Source: Planctomycetota bacterium (GTDB lineage: Bacteria; Planctomycetota; Phycisphaerae; Sedimentisphaerales; Anaerohalosphaeraceae). From it: a DNA stretch of 64,000 nucleotides. Positions 9,786 to 18,344 of this stretch are shown here, piece after piece. Positions within the stretch are counted from its first letter, which is position 1, and every line of letters begins with the position of its first letter. Position numbers and translations under genes: made by a program. The stretch spans positions 167,879 through 231,878 of the forward strand of contig JAKPDO010000006.1 in the NCBI GenBank assembly GCA_029552545.1. The letters are read 5' to 3'. The notes under the pieces are model-generated. The model worked only from the letters and a program-made list of their open reading frames with translations. It had not been told where the DNA came from and made no database searches.

Positions 9786-11882
9786 ATGAAACGTTTTTCC
9801 TGCGTTTTGATCTGTTTAATCTTGGCGTCGACGGCGGCTGCGCTGTCGATAACCAACGGCGATTTTGAAGCATATGGGGTCCGTGAGGATGTTCCGGGTT
9901 GGTTTGATTATACGGTGGGCACAGGAGGGGCGGCGGGCCAGACGTATTTGAGGCTGCTGAACAGTCCCACCGGCACGCAGTATATGGGATTTGATACCGA
10001 TGACTGCTGGGCCTATCAGAGTCTGGGGTTCAACACGGCCGGACAGCCGGCTGTCCGGATTCAGTATCAGGTCGGCCGGCCGTCGAATCTGACGGAACCG
10101 AGAAATCTGGTTCTTCGGATTTCAATCTATGAATCGGATGGCACATTTGTCGGCTCGGACGGAGCGGATTCGGCGGACATCGATGGTGCTCAGGGGGTTA
10201 CGCTGATTGATTCCGTGACAGTTTCCTATCCTGCCGTCAATCCGGGCCAGGCAATAACTGATTCTGTAACCCTGAATTATATCGGGGCTGCAACGGGAGA
10301 GCTGTTTCTGCGTTTTGCCAACGAAGGGGACGATGACGATAGCACCGAAGATGCAATGGTGATTGATAATGTTCAGATTGCCCCGTTGCCCAGCGTTGTC
10401 AATTCCTTTCCGAAGAACGGGGCCCAGTTTGTTGCTACCGAACGGACTTCGGCTGAAAACGATCTGGTCTTTACCGTAGCGGATGGAACTGTAACGAAGG
10501 TGGATGTGCTGTTTGCTCCGGATCCGAACCTGACGGAAGCGCATACAATTGTAAATAAAAAGCCCGTTTCGACGGGGCAGTATCGGATTACGCTGGAAAC
10601 CGAATATCCCCAGAATCTCGCCTGGAGTACAAACTATTATTGGCGGGTTCTTGCTTATGAGCCCAACGGCCTCAATCTGAGTCTGAAATACGCCAGTCCA
10701 ATCTGGAGTTTCAAGACGATTCAGCAGGGGCCGTATCTCGGGAATGTCACACCAGCCCGGTTGGTGGCTCGTGCCGGGAAAGACGCAGTCTTTGGGCTGA
10801 CGACTGCTATAAAGGCCGATACGTACCAGTGGTACAAGCAGGGGGTCGGGGCCCTGTCGAATGGGACAAAATACCAGGGAGTGAATACGAATACCCTGAC
10901 GATTCTGAATACCGAGGCGGCGGATGCGGGATACTACTATTGTATCGGAACGCAGACCTCGACCGGTCTTACGGCACAGAGTCTTTCCAACGGCAGACTG
11001 ATGGTAGGAGAATTAAAATCCTACTATCCGTTTGAGACAACTTATACTGTAGGGAACAGTCTTTTCACACCGGATGTTGTCAGCGGCAAGGATATGCAGC
11101 TGATGGGCGGAGCCGGTCTGTCGGATTACGACGCCATCGCCGGCAATCATCTGTTGCTGGAAAATCCTGCCGGAGCGACGCTCGAGTGGGCGCAGATTGC
11201 CGATACGACGGTGGCGCATTATGAAGATATTACCATTGCCTGCTGGGTTCGTCCGACAACCCTGGTGAACACCATTGACCGAGACCGCTGGACTCGAGTC
11301 TGGGATTTTGGAAAAGAAGCCACAGAGGCGTTTTTCCTGACGATGCTGTATCGTCAGAATGACCCCCGACAGGGCGGGTGGGATGTGGCGCGCAGCGAGT
11401 GGAACTGGTACACACCGGATGAAAACGGGGACGGCCAGCCCGAACGGCACAACCAGGAGCTCGATGTCGAAGCAGAGATTGTGCCCGAAAAGTGGTACTA
11501 TATGGTGGTCACGGTTGAAAACGGATATGGACGCATCTATCTGAACGGCGAATGCGGGACGGAGAATGAAGCGCCTCAGGGACTGCCTCTGCAAAGCCCG
11601 ATCAATTTCACGAAGACCTACAATTACATCGGCAAGGCCGTCGGAGCAACCGTTCCTTACCTGAATGCCCGGATTGATGAGCTGAAAATCTACAACTATG
11701 CGATGAACAAACAGGAGATTGCCGAGGAATACAATCGGGTTACAGGTGTCGAATCGGTTTGCGATTTGGAGATTTATGACTTGTATGACTGGGACTTCAA
11801 TCGGAACTGCAAGGTAGACCTGCCTGATTTTGCGGAAATTGCCGCAAGGTGGATGATGGACTATCGTATTTTCCCTGAATAG
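9786..11882 (+). CDS. Secreted Ig/LamG protein with C-terminal dockerin-like module (paralogue 2)
   Basis: A 698-residue secreted protein colinear with its upstream neighbour: signal peptide (MKRFSCVLICLILASTAAA), 'ITNGDFE' jelly-roll-like region, fibronectin-like stretch ending 'NYYWRVLAY', Ig-like domain ('YQWYKQG', 'DAGYYYCIG'), LamG domain ('SYYPFETTYTVG', 'ARIDELKIYNYA') and a dockerin-like tail ('DFNRNCKVDLPDFAEIAARWM'-type). It arose by tandem duplication. The two copies share the linkers and ends but diverge at the N-terminal region and at an insertion in LamG (about 520-545, 'TPDENGDGQPERHNQ'), suggesting altered ligand specificity (inference). GAAAGGATAGAACA before the ATG gives the ribosome-binding site. 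Probably an operon with the first copy. Confidence 0.85.
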   Translation: MKRFSCVLICLILASTAAALSITNGDFEAYGVREDVPGWFDYTVGTGGAAGQTYLRLLNSPTGTQYMGFDTDDCWAYQSLGFNTAGQPAVRIQYQVGRPSNLTEPRNLVLRISIYESDGTFVGSDGADSADIDGAQGVTLIDSVTVSYPAVNPGQAITDSVTLNYIGAATGELFLRFANEGDDDDSTEDAMVIDNVQIAPLPSVVNSFPKNGAQFVATERTSAENDLVFTVADGTVTKVDVLFAPDPNLTEAHTIVNKKPVSTGQYRITLETEYPQNLAWSTNYYWRVLAYEPNGLNLSLKYASPIWSFKTIQQGPYLGNVTPARLVARAGKDAVFGLTTAIKADTYQWYKQGVGALSNGTKYQGVNTNTLTILNTEAADAGYYYCIGTQTSTGLTAQSLSNGRLMVGELKSYYPFETTYTVGNSLFTPDVVSGKDMQLMGGAGLSDYDAIAGNHLLLENPAGATLEWAQIADTTVAHYEDITIACWVRPTTLVNTIDRDRWTRVWDFGKEATEAFFLTMLYRQNDPRQGGWDVARSEWNWYTPDENGDGQPERHNQELDVEAEIVPEKWYYMVVTVENGYGRIYLNGECGTENEAPQGLPLQSPINFTKTYNYIGKAVGATVPYLNARIDELKIYNYAMNKQEIAEEYNRVTGVESVCDLEIYDLYDWDFNRNCKVDLPDFAEIAARWMMDYRIFPE

Positions 11883-11903
11883 GGACGGTAAGATTTTTTG
11901 CGG

Positions 11904-11937
11904 CCGGGAGAGCTCCTTACTGCAGGAGCTCTCTCGG
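11904..11937. terminator. 14-bp hairpin after the LamG gene
   Basis: CCGG then GAGAGCTCCT (11904-11917) pairs with 11924-11937, one G-T pair, around a 6-base loop. It begins 22 bases after the stop of the second LamG gene. No T run follows on either strand, so it could block transcription, protect the 3' end, or be a protein site. Confidence 0.4.
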
Positions 11938-11992
11938 CGGCACCTGTCGAAAGACGCGGTTTTTGGGTTGACAATAACGAAAAAGAAGAGGG

Positions 11993-12030
11993 AATTTTGC
12001 GCGGAATTGTCTTTTTTAGGGCGCAAAATT
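11993..12030. repeat. 10-bp perfect inverted repeat upstream of the pseudopilin gene
   Basis: AATTTTGCGC at 11993-12002 is repeated inverted at 12021-12030 across an 18-base spacer containing TTTTTT. It lies 88 bases before the next start codon. A regulator site or a leader hairpin are both possible; nothing decides between them. Confidence 0.3.
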
Positions 12031-12117
12031 GCCTTGTGAGAGAAGCGGGAATACACGACAATACAAAGTAGACAGGGTTTTTGCCCTCGGTATGTGATGA
12101 ATTGAAGGGACACATAA

Positions 12118-12978
12118 ATGACCAGAAAAAAAGGATTTACGTTAATTGAGCTGCTGGTGGTCATCGCAATTACCTCTTTGCTGCTTTCTATCATTGTCCC
12201 TGCGGTGAAGATGGCCAAAAGAAAGGCAGCGATGGCGGTGTGTCTGACCAACGTCAAGAATCTGAGCTTGGCATGGTATTCGTACCAGGGAGAAAATGAC
12301 GGAAGGTTTATGTCTGCAAGTCCGACGGCTTCCGACGCACAAGCTCCGTGGGTCAAACATCCCATCCGGGAAGACGGGACTCCCTGTCTGCCAACTTCGA
12401 CCAACCCGCCGGTTACGGATGACGATGAAAAAAGGGGAATTGCCAAAGGCAAGATGTATGAATACGGGGTGGATAATTTTGACACCTATCACTGCCCGGG
12501 AGACACATATCGGAAAAGCAAGTATGACGGGACAACGATTTTTCGCTCCTATGCGATTCCGTCGGCTTTGGGCAGCGGCATAACCCGATTTCATCAAATT
12601 ACCTCTCCTTCAAGCCGCTATAACTTTGTGGAAGAGGGCGAAGGCAGGAATTTTAACTTCGGTGCCTGGGAGTTTTATACCCCCTGGGACTCTTTCAACG
12701 AGTTTAGAGAATGGTATTGGCGGGACCCAATTTCCATCAATCACGGCAGCAGTGGGATTATCGGTTTTTGTGACGGGCATGCGGAAATACACGTATGGCA
12801 GGATTCGGACACAAAGGCCCGACTTGATTTTTACTTCAGCAATCCCTCTATTACGGATTATGGTTTTGGCGGCAACGCACTGAACACGGCTTTTGCTCCT
12901 TTCCGCACACCCGGTCAGAACAACGATACGCAATATATGGGGCGCGGCTGGGCCATTCAGAGTCCTACCCGCAAGTAA
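12118..12978 (+). CDS. Type II/IV pseudopilin-like protein (prepilin-type N-terminus, H-X9-DG)
   Basis: A 286-residue protein whose first residues, 'RKKGFTLIELLVVIAI', are the class III prepilin leader cleaved and methylated by a PilD-type peptidase before the phenylalanine; the hydrophobic helix runs to about residue 30. Near the C-terminus 'GIIGFCDGHAEIHVW' fits the H-X9-DG type C-terminal signature abundant in Planctomycetota and Lentisphaerae. The family is secreted and surface-exposed; most members have no tested function. It follows the LamG paralogues by 236 bases with its own leader. Two other pseudopilins occur in the window (26385-27209, 46486-47325). Confidence 0.85.
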   Translation: MTRKKGFTLIELLVVIAITSLLLSIIVPAVKMAKRKAAMAVCLTNVKNLSLAWYSYQGENDGRFMSASPTASDAQAPWVKHPIREDGTPCLPTSTNPPVTDDDEKRGIAKGKMYEYGVDNFDTYHCPGDTYRKSKYDGTTIFRSYAIPSALGSGITRFHQITSPSSRYNFVEEGEGRNFNFGAWEFYTPWDSFNEFREWYWRDPISINHGSSGIIGFCDGHAEIHVWQDSDTKARLDFYFSNPSITDYGFGGNALNTAFAPFRTPGQNNDTQYMGRGWAIQSPTRK

Positions 12979-13139
12979 GAAAATCGATTGACGTGCAAAG
13001 TGCAAAGAAGCGGCTTGCTTCTCGCCGCCCGAAAAATCACCGCTGTCGCGAATCCCTTTTTTGCAGCGGGCGGCAGGTGTTTTGTTCCCAGTGATTGAAT
13101 AACCTCTCTCAAACGATATGTTCAAATCAGGAGCGGACT

Positions 13140-14705
13140 GTGAACAAGCGTGATTTCTCCTCAAGAGTGTTTTGGGCCGTATGGATGGCGGCGTGTCTGT
13201 TTGTTGGCCTGTCAGCGGCTCAGGAAGCTGCTTCCTCTGCCGCAAAGGTTCAGGAGCCCGCGGCGGGGATGATTCCTCCTCTTTCCCCGGAGCTTCCGGA
13301 GGCGATTCCGGCCTTTCCGGGTGCCTGGGGCGGCGGAATGTTTGCAACAGGCGGACGCGGCGGCAAAGTCCTGCTTGTCACCAGTCTGGCCGACAGCGGC
13401 CCGGGCAGTCTGCGGGAGGCGATTGAGACAAAAGGGCCCCGCATTGTGGTCTTTCGGGTGGCGGGCATCATCCAGCTTCAATCCAACCTGGCCATCAATC
13501 ACCCGGATATCACGATTGCCGGACAAACCGCACCGGGGGACGGCATCTGCCTCGCCGGGGCCTCGCTGGATATCAACACCTACAATGTGATTGTGCGTCA
13601 TCTGCGGGTTCGCCGGGGGATTACCACCGGCGGGCAGGGTTCGGACAATATCGGCGGAAACCCGCTTCATCATATTATTGTTGACCATTGTTCGACCAGC
13701 TGGGGACGCGACGAAAATCTTTCCCTCTACCGCGCCATGGTCGAGCAGCCCGACCCCAAAAATCCCGGAAAGACCAAAATGGTCAAAACGTCCGTGAAGA
13801 ATCTGACGATTCAATACTGCATTTCCAGCGAGGGAATGAAGCCGGGCCACGAATTCGGCGGTACCTGGGGCGGGCAGGATTCGACGTTTCATCACAATCT
13901 GTTTGCGTGCAATACCGGACGCAACCCTTCCATCGGCATGGGCGGCGAGTTTGACTTTCGCAACAACGTTATCTTCAACTGGCGTCACCGGACGATGGAC
14001 GGCGGCGATGAGACCTCGCTGATCAACGTAATCAATAACTACTATAAGCCGGGGCCGGCAACCCTCGAGGATATGGTCAGCACGATTGTCCGGATTGAAC
14101 AGCGGGATATGTACTCACCGGGCCGGCGGTTTCAGAACAGCCGCTGGTATCCTCCGGCCGGAAAAAGGCCGGGCAAGTGGTATATAGCCGGCAATTTCAT
14201 CGAGGGCCATCCGGATGTGACGGCGGACAACTGGAAGGGGGTCAAACTGATGGAAGGGCCGGGGACTTTGGACATGGCCCGCGTCAACACGCCTTTTGAG
14301 GGATGGCCGGTCAACCAGCAGACGGCCCTGCAGGCGTATCAGGAGGTTTTGGCGAAGGCGGGGGCCACGCTGCCGCGGCGCGACCCTGTGGATAAACGCG
14401 TGGTCGAGATGGTGCGAACCGGCAAGGTAAGTTTTGAAAACGGCATTATCAGCGACCCTCAGCAGGTCGGCGGATTTCCTGACTATACATTCTCGCCTGA
14501 CCAGGTGCCGGCGGATGCCGACAAAGACGGGATGCCGGATGACTGGGAAACCAAATATGGGCTGAACCCGAAGGAGCCCTCTGATGCCTCTGTTGATTCA
14601 GACGGCGACGGCTATACCAACATTGAAGAGTATCTGAACGGCACCAATCCTCAGGAAAAAATCGATTACTTCAATCTGGATAACAACATAGACACGATCA
14701 GTTAA
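13140..14705 (+). CDS. Secreted pectate-lyase-like protein with thrombospondin-3-type Ca repeats
   Basis: The GTG at 13140 is chosen because AGGAG lies at 13129-13133 and a signal peptide follows ('FWAVWMAACLFVGLSAAQ'); the open frame reaches a TTG at 13095 without a good site. The 521-residue product has a right-handed beta-helix like bacterial PL1 pectate lyases that begin 'AFPGAWGGG' and carry 'TSLADSGPGSLREAI', 'ITIAGQTAPGDGI' and 'VDHCSTSWG'. The C-terminus carries Ca-binding thrombospondin type-3-like motifs ('DADKDGMPDDWE', 'DSDGDGYTNIEEYLNGT'), common at the end of secreted planctomycete and Bacteroidota enzymes. Pectate or related polyuronate cleavage is likely but the active-site residues were not verified. 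It is the second lyase in the window and lacks a dockerin-like module. Confidence 0.85.
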   Translation: MNKRDFSSRVFWAVWMAACLFVGLSAAQEAASSAAKVQEPAAGMIPPLSPELPEAIPAFPGAWGGGMFATGGRGGKVLLVTSLADSGPGSLREAIETKGPRIVVFRVAGIIQLQSNLAINHPDITIAGQTAPGDGICLAGASLDINTYNVIVRHLRVRRGITTGGQGSDNIGGNPLHHIIVDHCSTSWGRDENLSLYRAMVEQPDPKNPGKTKMVKTSVKNLTIQYCISSEGMKPGHEFGGTWGGQDSTFHHNLFACNTGRNPSIGMGGEFDFRNNVIFNWRHRTMDGGDETSLINVINNYYKPGPATLEDMVSTIVRIEQRDMYSPGRRFQNSRWYPPAGKRPGKWYIAGNFIEGHPDVTADNWKGVKLMEGPGTLDMARVNTPFEGWPVNQQTALQAYQEVLAKAGATLPRRDPVDKRVVEMVRTGKVSFENGIISDPQQVGGFPDYTFSPDQVPADADKDGMPDDWETKYGLNPKEPSDASVDSDGDGYTNIEEYLNGTNPQEKIDYFNLDNNIDTIS

Positions 14706-14746
14706 GTCCGCTGCCTGGATATTTCTGTAAAGGGGTGGAAAAAAAA

Positions 14747-14773
14747 GAAACCGCGGCTGCAAACCGCGGTTTC
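14747..14773 (-). terminator. Rho-independent terminator for the outer-membrane-barrel gene
   Basis: GAAACCGCGG (14747-14756) pairs perfectly with 14764-14773 around a 7-base loop. On the minus strand the stem is followed by eight T residues. It lies 27 bases past the stop of the minus-strand gene ending at 14800. Confidence 0.85.
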
Positions 14774-14799
14774 GGGGATACCTGGAGTCTTCGATAAGG

Positions 14800-15655
14800 T
14801 TAGAACTTTATTTTCAGTGCGGCTCCGACTCCCCAGCCCTCTGGTGTGGCGGACAATTCAACGTTGGTGTCCCAGTTTTTCATCAGCTCAAACTGGGCCC
14901 CGATATATCCGCCCCAGTTGTCTTCGGCTTTGAGTTCGCCGGATTCCCTGAGCAGACTTCCGCCGCTGTAAGTGCCGTCGGTATAATTCGAGGTTGTTGA
15001 ACGGTTTTTGATATCGCCGTCCAGATAGTAGTAGAAAGGTCCGCCGTACAGCTTCCAGCCGCCCATATTGATTGTCGGCCCCAGAGCAATCACCAAATCC
15101 CAGTATTCCACCATTGTTTCCAGTTTATTTCTTACAATGGTTCCTCCGCCGAGGTCTGCTGAGCCGCTCGTGTCTGCCTGATTGTCAATCCAGTTCCATT
15201 TGGCGGCCAAACCCCAGTCGATTGTGTCCTGCTTAAAGAAGGTGAATTTTGTGCCAAGCCCCCAGGCATAATCCGTATCGAGATTGGAAATGGGTCGGCC
15301 GAAGGGGGCGTTTGTGTCCATTTTGAGGTCGGCGGCTCCGATGGCGGCGGTGATTTCCCACCAGGAGTCAATTCCGTACCCGAAGGAGATGTAATGCCGA
15401 TGGATTTTTTAATTCGTCGATTTTGAGGGTATATCCATCTCTGCTGCTGCCGACAATTTCCCTGTCGGCGTTCAGTGTTAACTGTGTTCCCGGGACTTCG
15501 GTTTTCTCCAGCTCCTGCTCTGAATAGGCATATTCATAGCCGGCGCTCCATTGGCCTTTGTCCAGTCCGGCCGTCGGTGTTCCGATAAAACCGGATGCCC
15601 CAACACAGGTTCCCAAGATTCCCCAAATCAATCCTGCTGCAATCATCTTTTTCAT
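14800..15655 (-). pseudogene. Outer-membrane beta-barrel (porin-like) gene interrupted by a frameshift
   Basis: Two minus-strand frames join into one protein. The first part (15655-15368) has a ribosome-binding site (AAGGAGAA), signal peptide 'MKKMIAAGLIWGILGTCVGA' and barrel-like strands ('GYEYAYSEQELE'). The second part (through 14800) continues with 'YISFGYGIDSWWEITAAIG' and alternating aromatic strands and ends 'GVGAALKIKF', a terminal phenylalanine typical of barrels inserted by the BAM complex. The frames meet at a six-T run on the plus strand (15405-15410); deleting one base there restores a single product of about 284 residues. Possible causes are a sequencing or assembly error in the homopolymer, phase variation, or true inactivation. 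No specific transport function can be given. It would act in the outer membrane. Confidence 0.7.
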
Positions 15656-15797
15656 TTCGTTCTCCTTGTCTCAAAGTTGTTGTTCATAAATAGAACATAA
15701 ATCTTGCATCGATGCAGGTTTGATAAAGGAAAAGCGGGTGTTTTTCAAGGGAATTTTTTTGGGCTTGTTGTTATCCGGTTGTTTTTGGAGTGTCGGA

Positions 15798-16751
15798 TCA
15801 ATCCATCCGGCGGCCGGTTCTTTCCTGATTTCGAGACAGGTACAGCTGTTCCTGAATCAGTTTTCGGTTGACGCTGATGAGGTCGGCCAGGATGCCGAGA
15901 ACCCACAGGAGGAAGGTGAGAATCAGGAGGATGGCCGCCAGCAGGAGGGACTGCAGGTGTCCTCGCCCGCTGCCGGTGAAGAAGAAATACAGATACCGAA
16001 TGCACAGGGCCAGGCCAAGTGTGCCCGGCACAATGGACGCATAGAAAAACGTCCGCAAGGGTTTGTAGGTGATATAGGAGCGCAGGATGATGGATGCGGA
16101 GCGGGCGATGTAGGCCGGGGTTGAAGAAATCAGCCGCGAAGGGCGCGTCTGTGGGTTGACGCGGATGGGTACCGAACCGATCCGCAGGTCCATATGTCCC
16201 GCCTGAATAATGGTTTCGAGCGTGTAGGTGTAGCGGTTAAAGACGTGCAGCTTCATTGCGGCCTCGGCGCTGTAGGCGCGAAAACCGCTGGTGGTGTCCG
16301 GAATATCCGTACCGGAAAACTGGCGAACGATCCGACTGCCGAGCTGCTGGAGTTTTTTCTTGGACCAGGAGAAGTGTTCGATGGTTTTAATGGGACGGGC
16401 CCCGATAACGATGTCAAGCCGGCCTTCGAGAATCGGACGGATAAGGTCGGGAATGCAGCGGCCGTCGTACTGATTGTCACCGTCGGTGTTGACGATGATA
16501 TCGGCGCCGAGCCGGACGGCATAGTGAAGCCCCTTCAGAAAAGCGAAGGCCAGACCCCGGTTTGTGCCGAGCGGGAGGATGTGATGAACACCCAGGCGGC
16601 GGGCGGTTTCGACGGTACGGTCGGTACTGCCGTCATCGATGAGGAGGGTTTCAATGGTGTCGATGCCGTCAATTTGCCGGGGCAGGTCGGCAAGGACCTG
16701 CGGCAGCGTGGCTTCTTCGTTATAGCAGGGGATTTGAATAATGAGCTTCAT
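15798..16751 (-). CDS. Family 2 glycosyltransferase with C-terminal membrane helices
   Basis: A 317-residue polyprenyl-phosphate-glycosyltransferase-like GT2 enzyme. The N-terminus has 'IIQIPCYNEEATLP', 'LLIDDGSTDRT' and the metal-binding 'NTDGDNQYD', all GT-A fold signatures; 'DTTSGFRAYSAEA' is typical of the DPM1-like subgroup. Two hydrophobic helices near the C-terminus (about 233-255 and 265-290) fit a membrane-attached transferase. It is expected to move a sugar from a nucleotide donor to a lipid carrier or growing glycan at the inner membrane. It lies 89 bases downstream of the flippase in a minus-strand surface-glycan cluster. The acceptor and sugar are unknown. Confidence 0.9.
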   Translation of the reverse strand: MKLIIQIPCYNEEATLPQVLADLPRQIDGIDTIETLLIDDGSTDRTVETARRLGVHHILPLGTNRGLAFAFLKGLHYAVRLGADIIVNTDGDNQYDGRCIPDLIRPILEGRLDIVIGARPIKTIEHFSWSKKKLQQLGSRIVRQFSGTDIPDTTSGFRAYSAEAAMKLHVFNRYTYTLETIIQAGHMDLRIGSVPIRVNPQTRPSRLISSTPAYIARSASIILRSYITYKPLRTFFYASIVPGTLGLALCIRYLYFFFTGSGRGHLQSLLLAAILLILTFLLWVLGILADLISVNRKLIQEQLYLSRNQERTGRRMD

Positions 16752-16840
16752 CTTTTATTCCTGCAACCGTTTTGAGTATATCGAAAGTCTGGAAAAAAGG
16801 CAATCGCCGGTTTGAAAAGGGTCGATTCTTCTAACGCGTA

Positions 16841-18172
16841 TTAGGCGGATTTGTGAAATCGGCCGGCTGTACGCCGGAGCAAGTCGCGGGCGGTTTGGAG
16901 GAGGAAGCGGAAGTCATCGGCTTCGAACCGAAGGCAGCGGAGGGGGCGCTTGCTTTCGCGGAGATAGAAGAAAATCCACAAGGCCGCGGAAAGCCAGTAT
17001 GCCAGCGTGCTGGCCAGTGCGGCGCCGATGATGCTCATCGATGGGATGAAGAGGAAATTCAGGACAAGATTGAGCAGGAATGTAGTGTAGCCGTTGATGA
17101 CAGCGTATTTGGGTTTCTGGCGGGCGGCCAAATCGCCTGCGAGGATGTCGGCGGCACCGACGACGGCAACACCGGCGATGAGGATGAGAAAGGGAGCAAT
17201 GGAACCTGCATAAGGTCGGCCCAGCAGAAGGGCGATGGCCGCAGTGCCGAGCAGGCCATACGGCACCAGGGCCAGCAGAGAAATCAGCAGGGTCAGCCGA
17301 AACGTGCGGGGGACTTCGGCCTGGCGGTTTTGCAAATCGGAGGACAGGTGCGGCAGAAAGGCCATGGAGACGGCATTAGGCAGCAGACGCATCCGCTCGG
17401 CGACGGAGACGGAAATCATATATTGGCCGACCTGCGCAAGCGGAACCATAAAACCGAGCATCACCTGGTCCTGATAGAGCACCAGGAAGGAGGCGATGTG
17501 GGATAAACTGACCTGCATCCCAAACTGCAGAGAGGTTTTCAGAAGCGAGCCGGTCTGGGTAAACCAGCGAAGATTCCAATAGGGGCGAAGATAGGCGACG
17601 GCCAGCACAATGCCGGGCAGGGTGCAGAGGATAAACAGCGTCATTGCCAGCGGAACAGTGAAGCGGCCGGCAAGGACGAAAATCAGCAAAAGAACCAGCA
17701 GCGAACTTGTTTGGATGAGCTGGACGCGCACGGAACGGTCGATTTGTCCGCAGCCGCGCACGAAGGTCATCAGGTTTTGGGCGAGCATAAAGAAGGGGAT
17801 ATATACGATGCTCAGCGTAATCAGCAAAGGAGTCATCTGGCCGAACTGGCCTTTGGGGAAAGGCAGGGCGAAGAACAGATATTCAATGAGGATTGCTAAC
17901 AGGGAACCGGCCAGCGAAAGCAGAACCGTCAAGAGAAACAACTCGCGTCGGCGGTCCGGGTACAGACCGGGGAAGGCGGCGCTGCTGATGTCCAGACCGA
18001 AACTGAAGATTTTGGTCAGAACCAGAGGAAGCAGCTGGGCCAGCCGGAGCAGACCGCGGTCTGCCGGACCGAGGATGCGCGCCGTGAGCATTGCGGCAGC
18101 CACCATCAGCAGCGAAAAGAGAACATTGCCGACAAACTGTGTTTTAATGCTTTTTCCGAGCGAGACGGTCAT
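16841..18172 (-). CDS. Polysaccharide flippase (Wzx/MOP superfamily)
   Basis: A 443-residue polytopic membrane protein with roughly a dozen hydrophobic segments ('FVGNVLFSLLMVAAAMLTARIL', 'GPADRGLLRLAQLLPL' at the start) matching oligosaccharide flippases, which move lipid-linked glycans across the inner membrane. The ATG at 18172 (MTVSLGKSIKTQF) gives the usual family N-terminus; the frame stays open to a TTG at 18259 but the extra residues look non-functional and neither start has a clear ribosome-binding site. It sits between the UDP-GlcNAc 2-epimerase and the GT2 gene, consistent with capsule, lipopolysaccharide O-antigen or exopolysaccharide assembly. Confidence 0.88.
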   Translation of the reverse strand: MTVSLGKSIKTQFVGNVLFSLLMVAAAMLTARILGPADRGLLRLAQLLPLVLTKIFSFGLDISSAAFPGLYPDRRRELFLLTVLLSLAGSLLAILIEYLFFALPFPKGQFGQMTPLLITLSIVYIPFFMLAQNLMTFVRGCGQIDRSVRVQLIQTSSLLVLLLIFVLAGRFTVPLAMTLFILCTLPGIVLAVAYLRPYWNLRWFTQTGSLLKTSLQFGMQVSLSHIASFLVLYQDQVMLGFMVPLAQVGQYMISVSVAERMRLLPNAVSMAFLPHLSSDLQNRQAEVPRTFRLTLLISLLALVPYGLLGTAAIALLLGRPYAGSIAPFLILIAGVAVVGAADILAGDLAARQKPKYAVINGYTTFLLNLVLNFLFIPSMSIIGAALASTLAYWLSAALWIFFYLRESKRPLRCLRFEADDFRFLLQTARDLLRRTAGRFHKSA

Positions 18173-18344
18173 GGAGAAGACCCTTTTCGGGATGCACGGT
18201 AAAGGCGGCGCCGGCGTTCCGGCCGGCATCGGGAGGAACGAAAAAGTTTTCCGTATCAAATGGTATTATGTCCGTCTTTTTTTTCATAATTCGTTTGATT
18301 GTAAGAAGCCGACAGAAGGGGGGCAAGTTTTTTCGGCGGGTTGG

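Noticed and set aside
11013..12485. 490-residue open frame on the minus strand over the LamG and pseudopilin genes
   Set aside because: It lies entirely opposite two well-supported genes with signal peptides and ribosome-binding sites; no family is recognisable.
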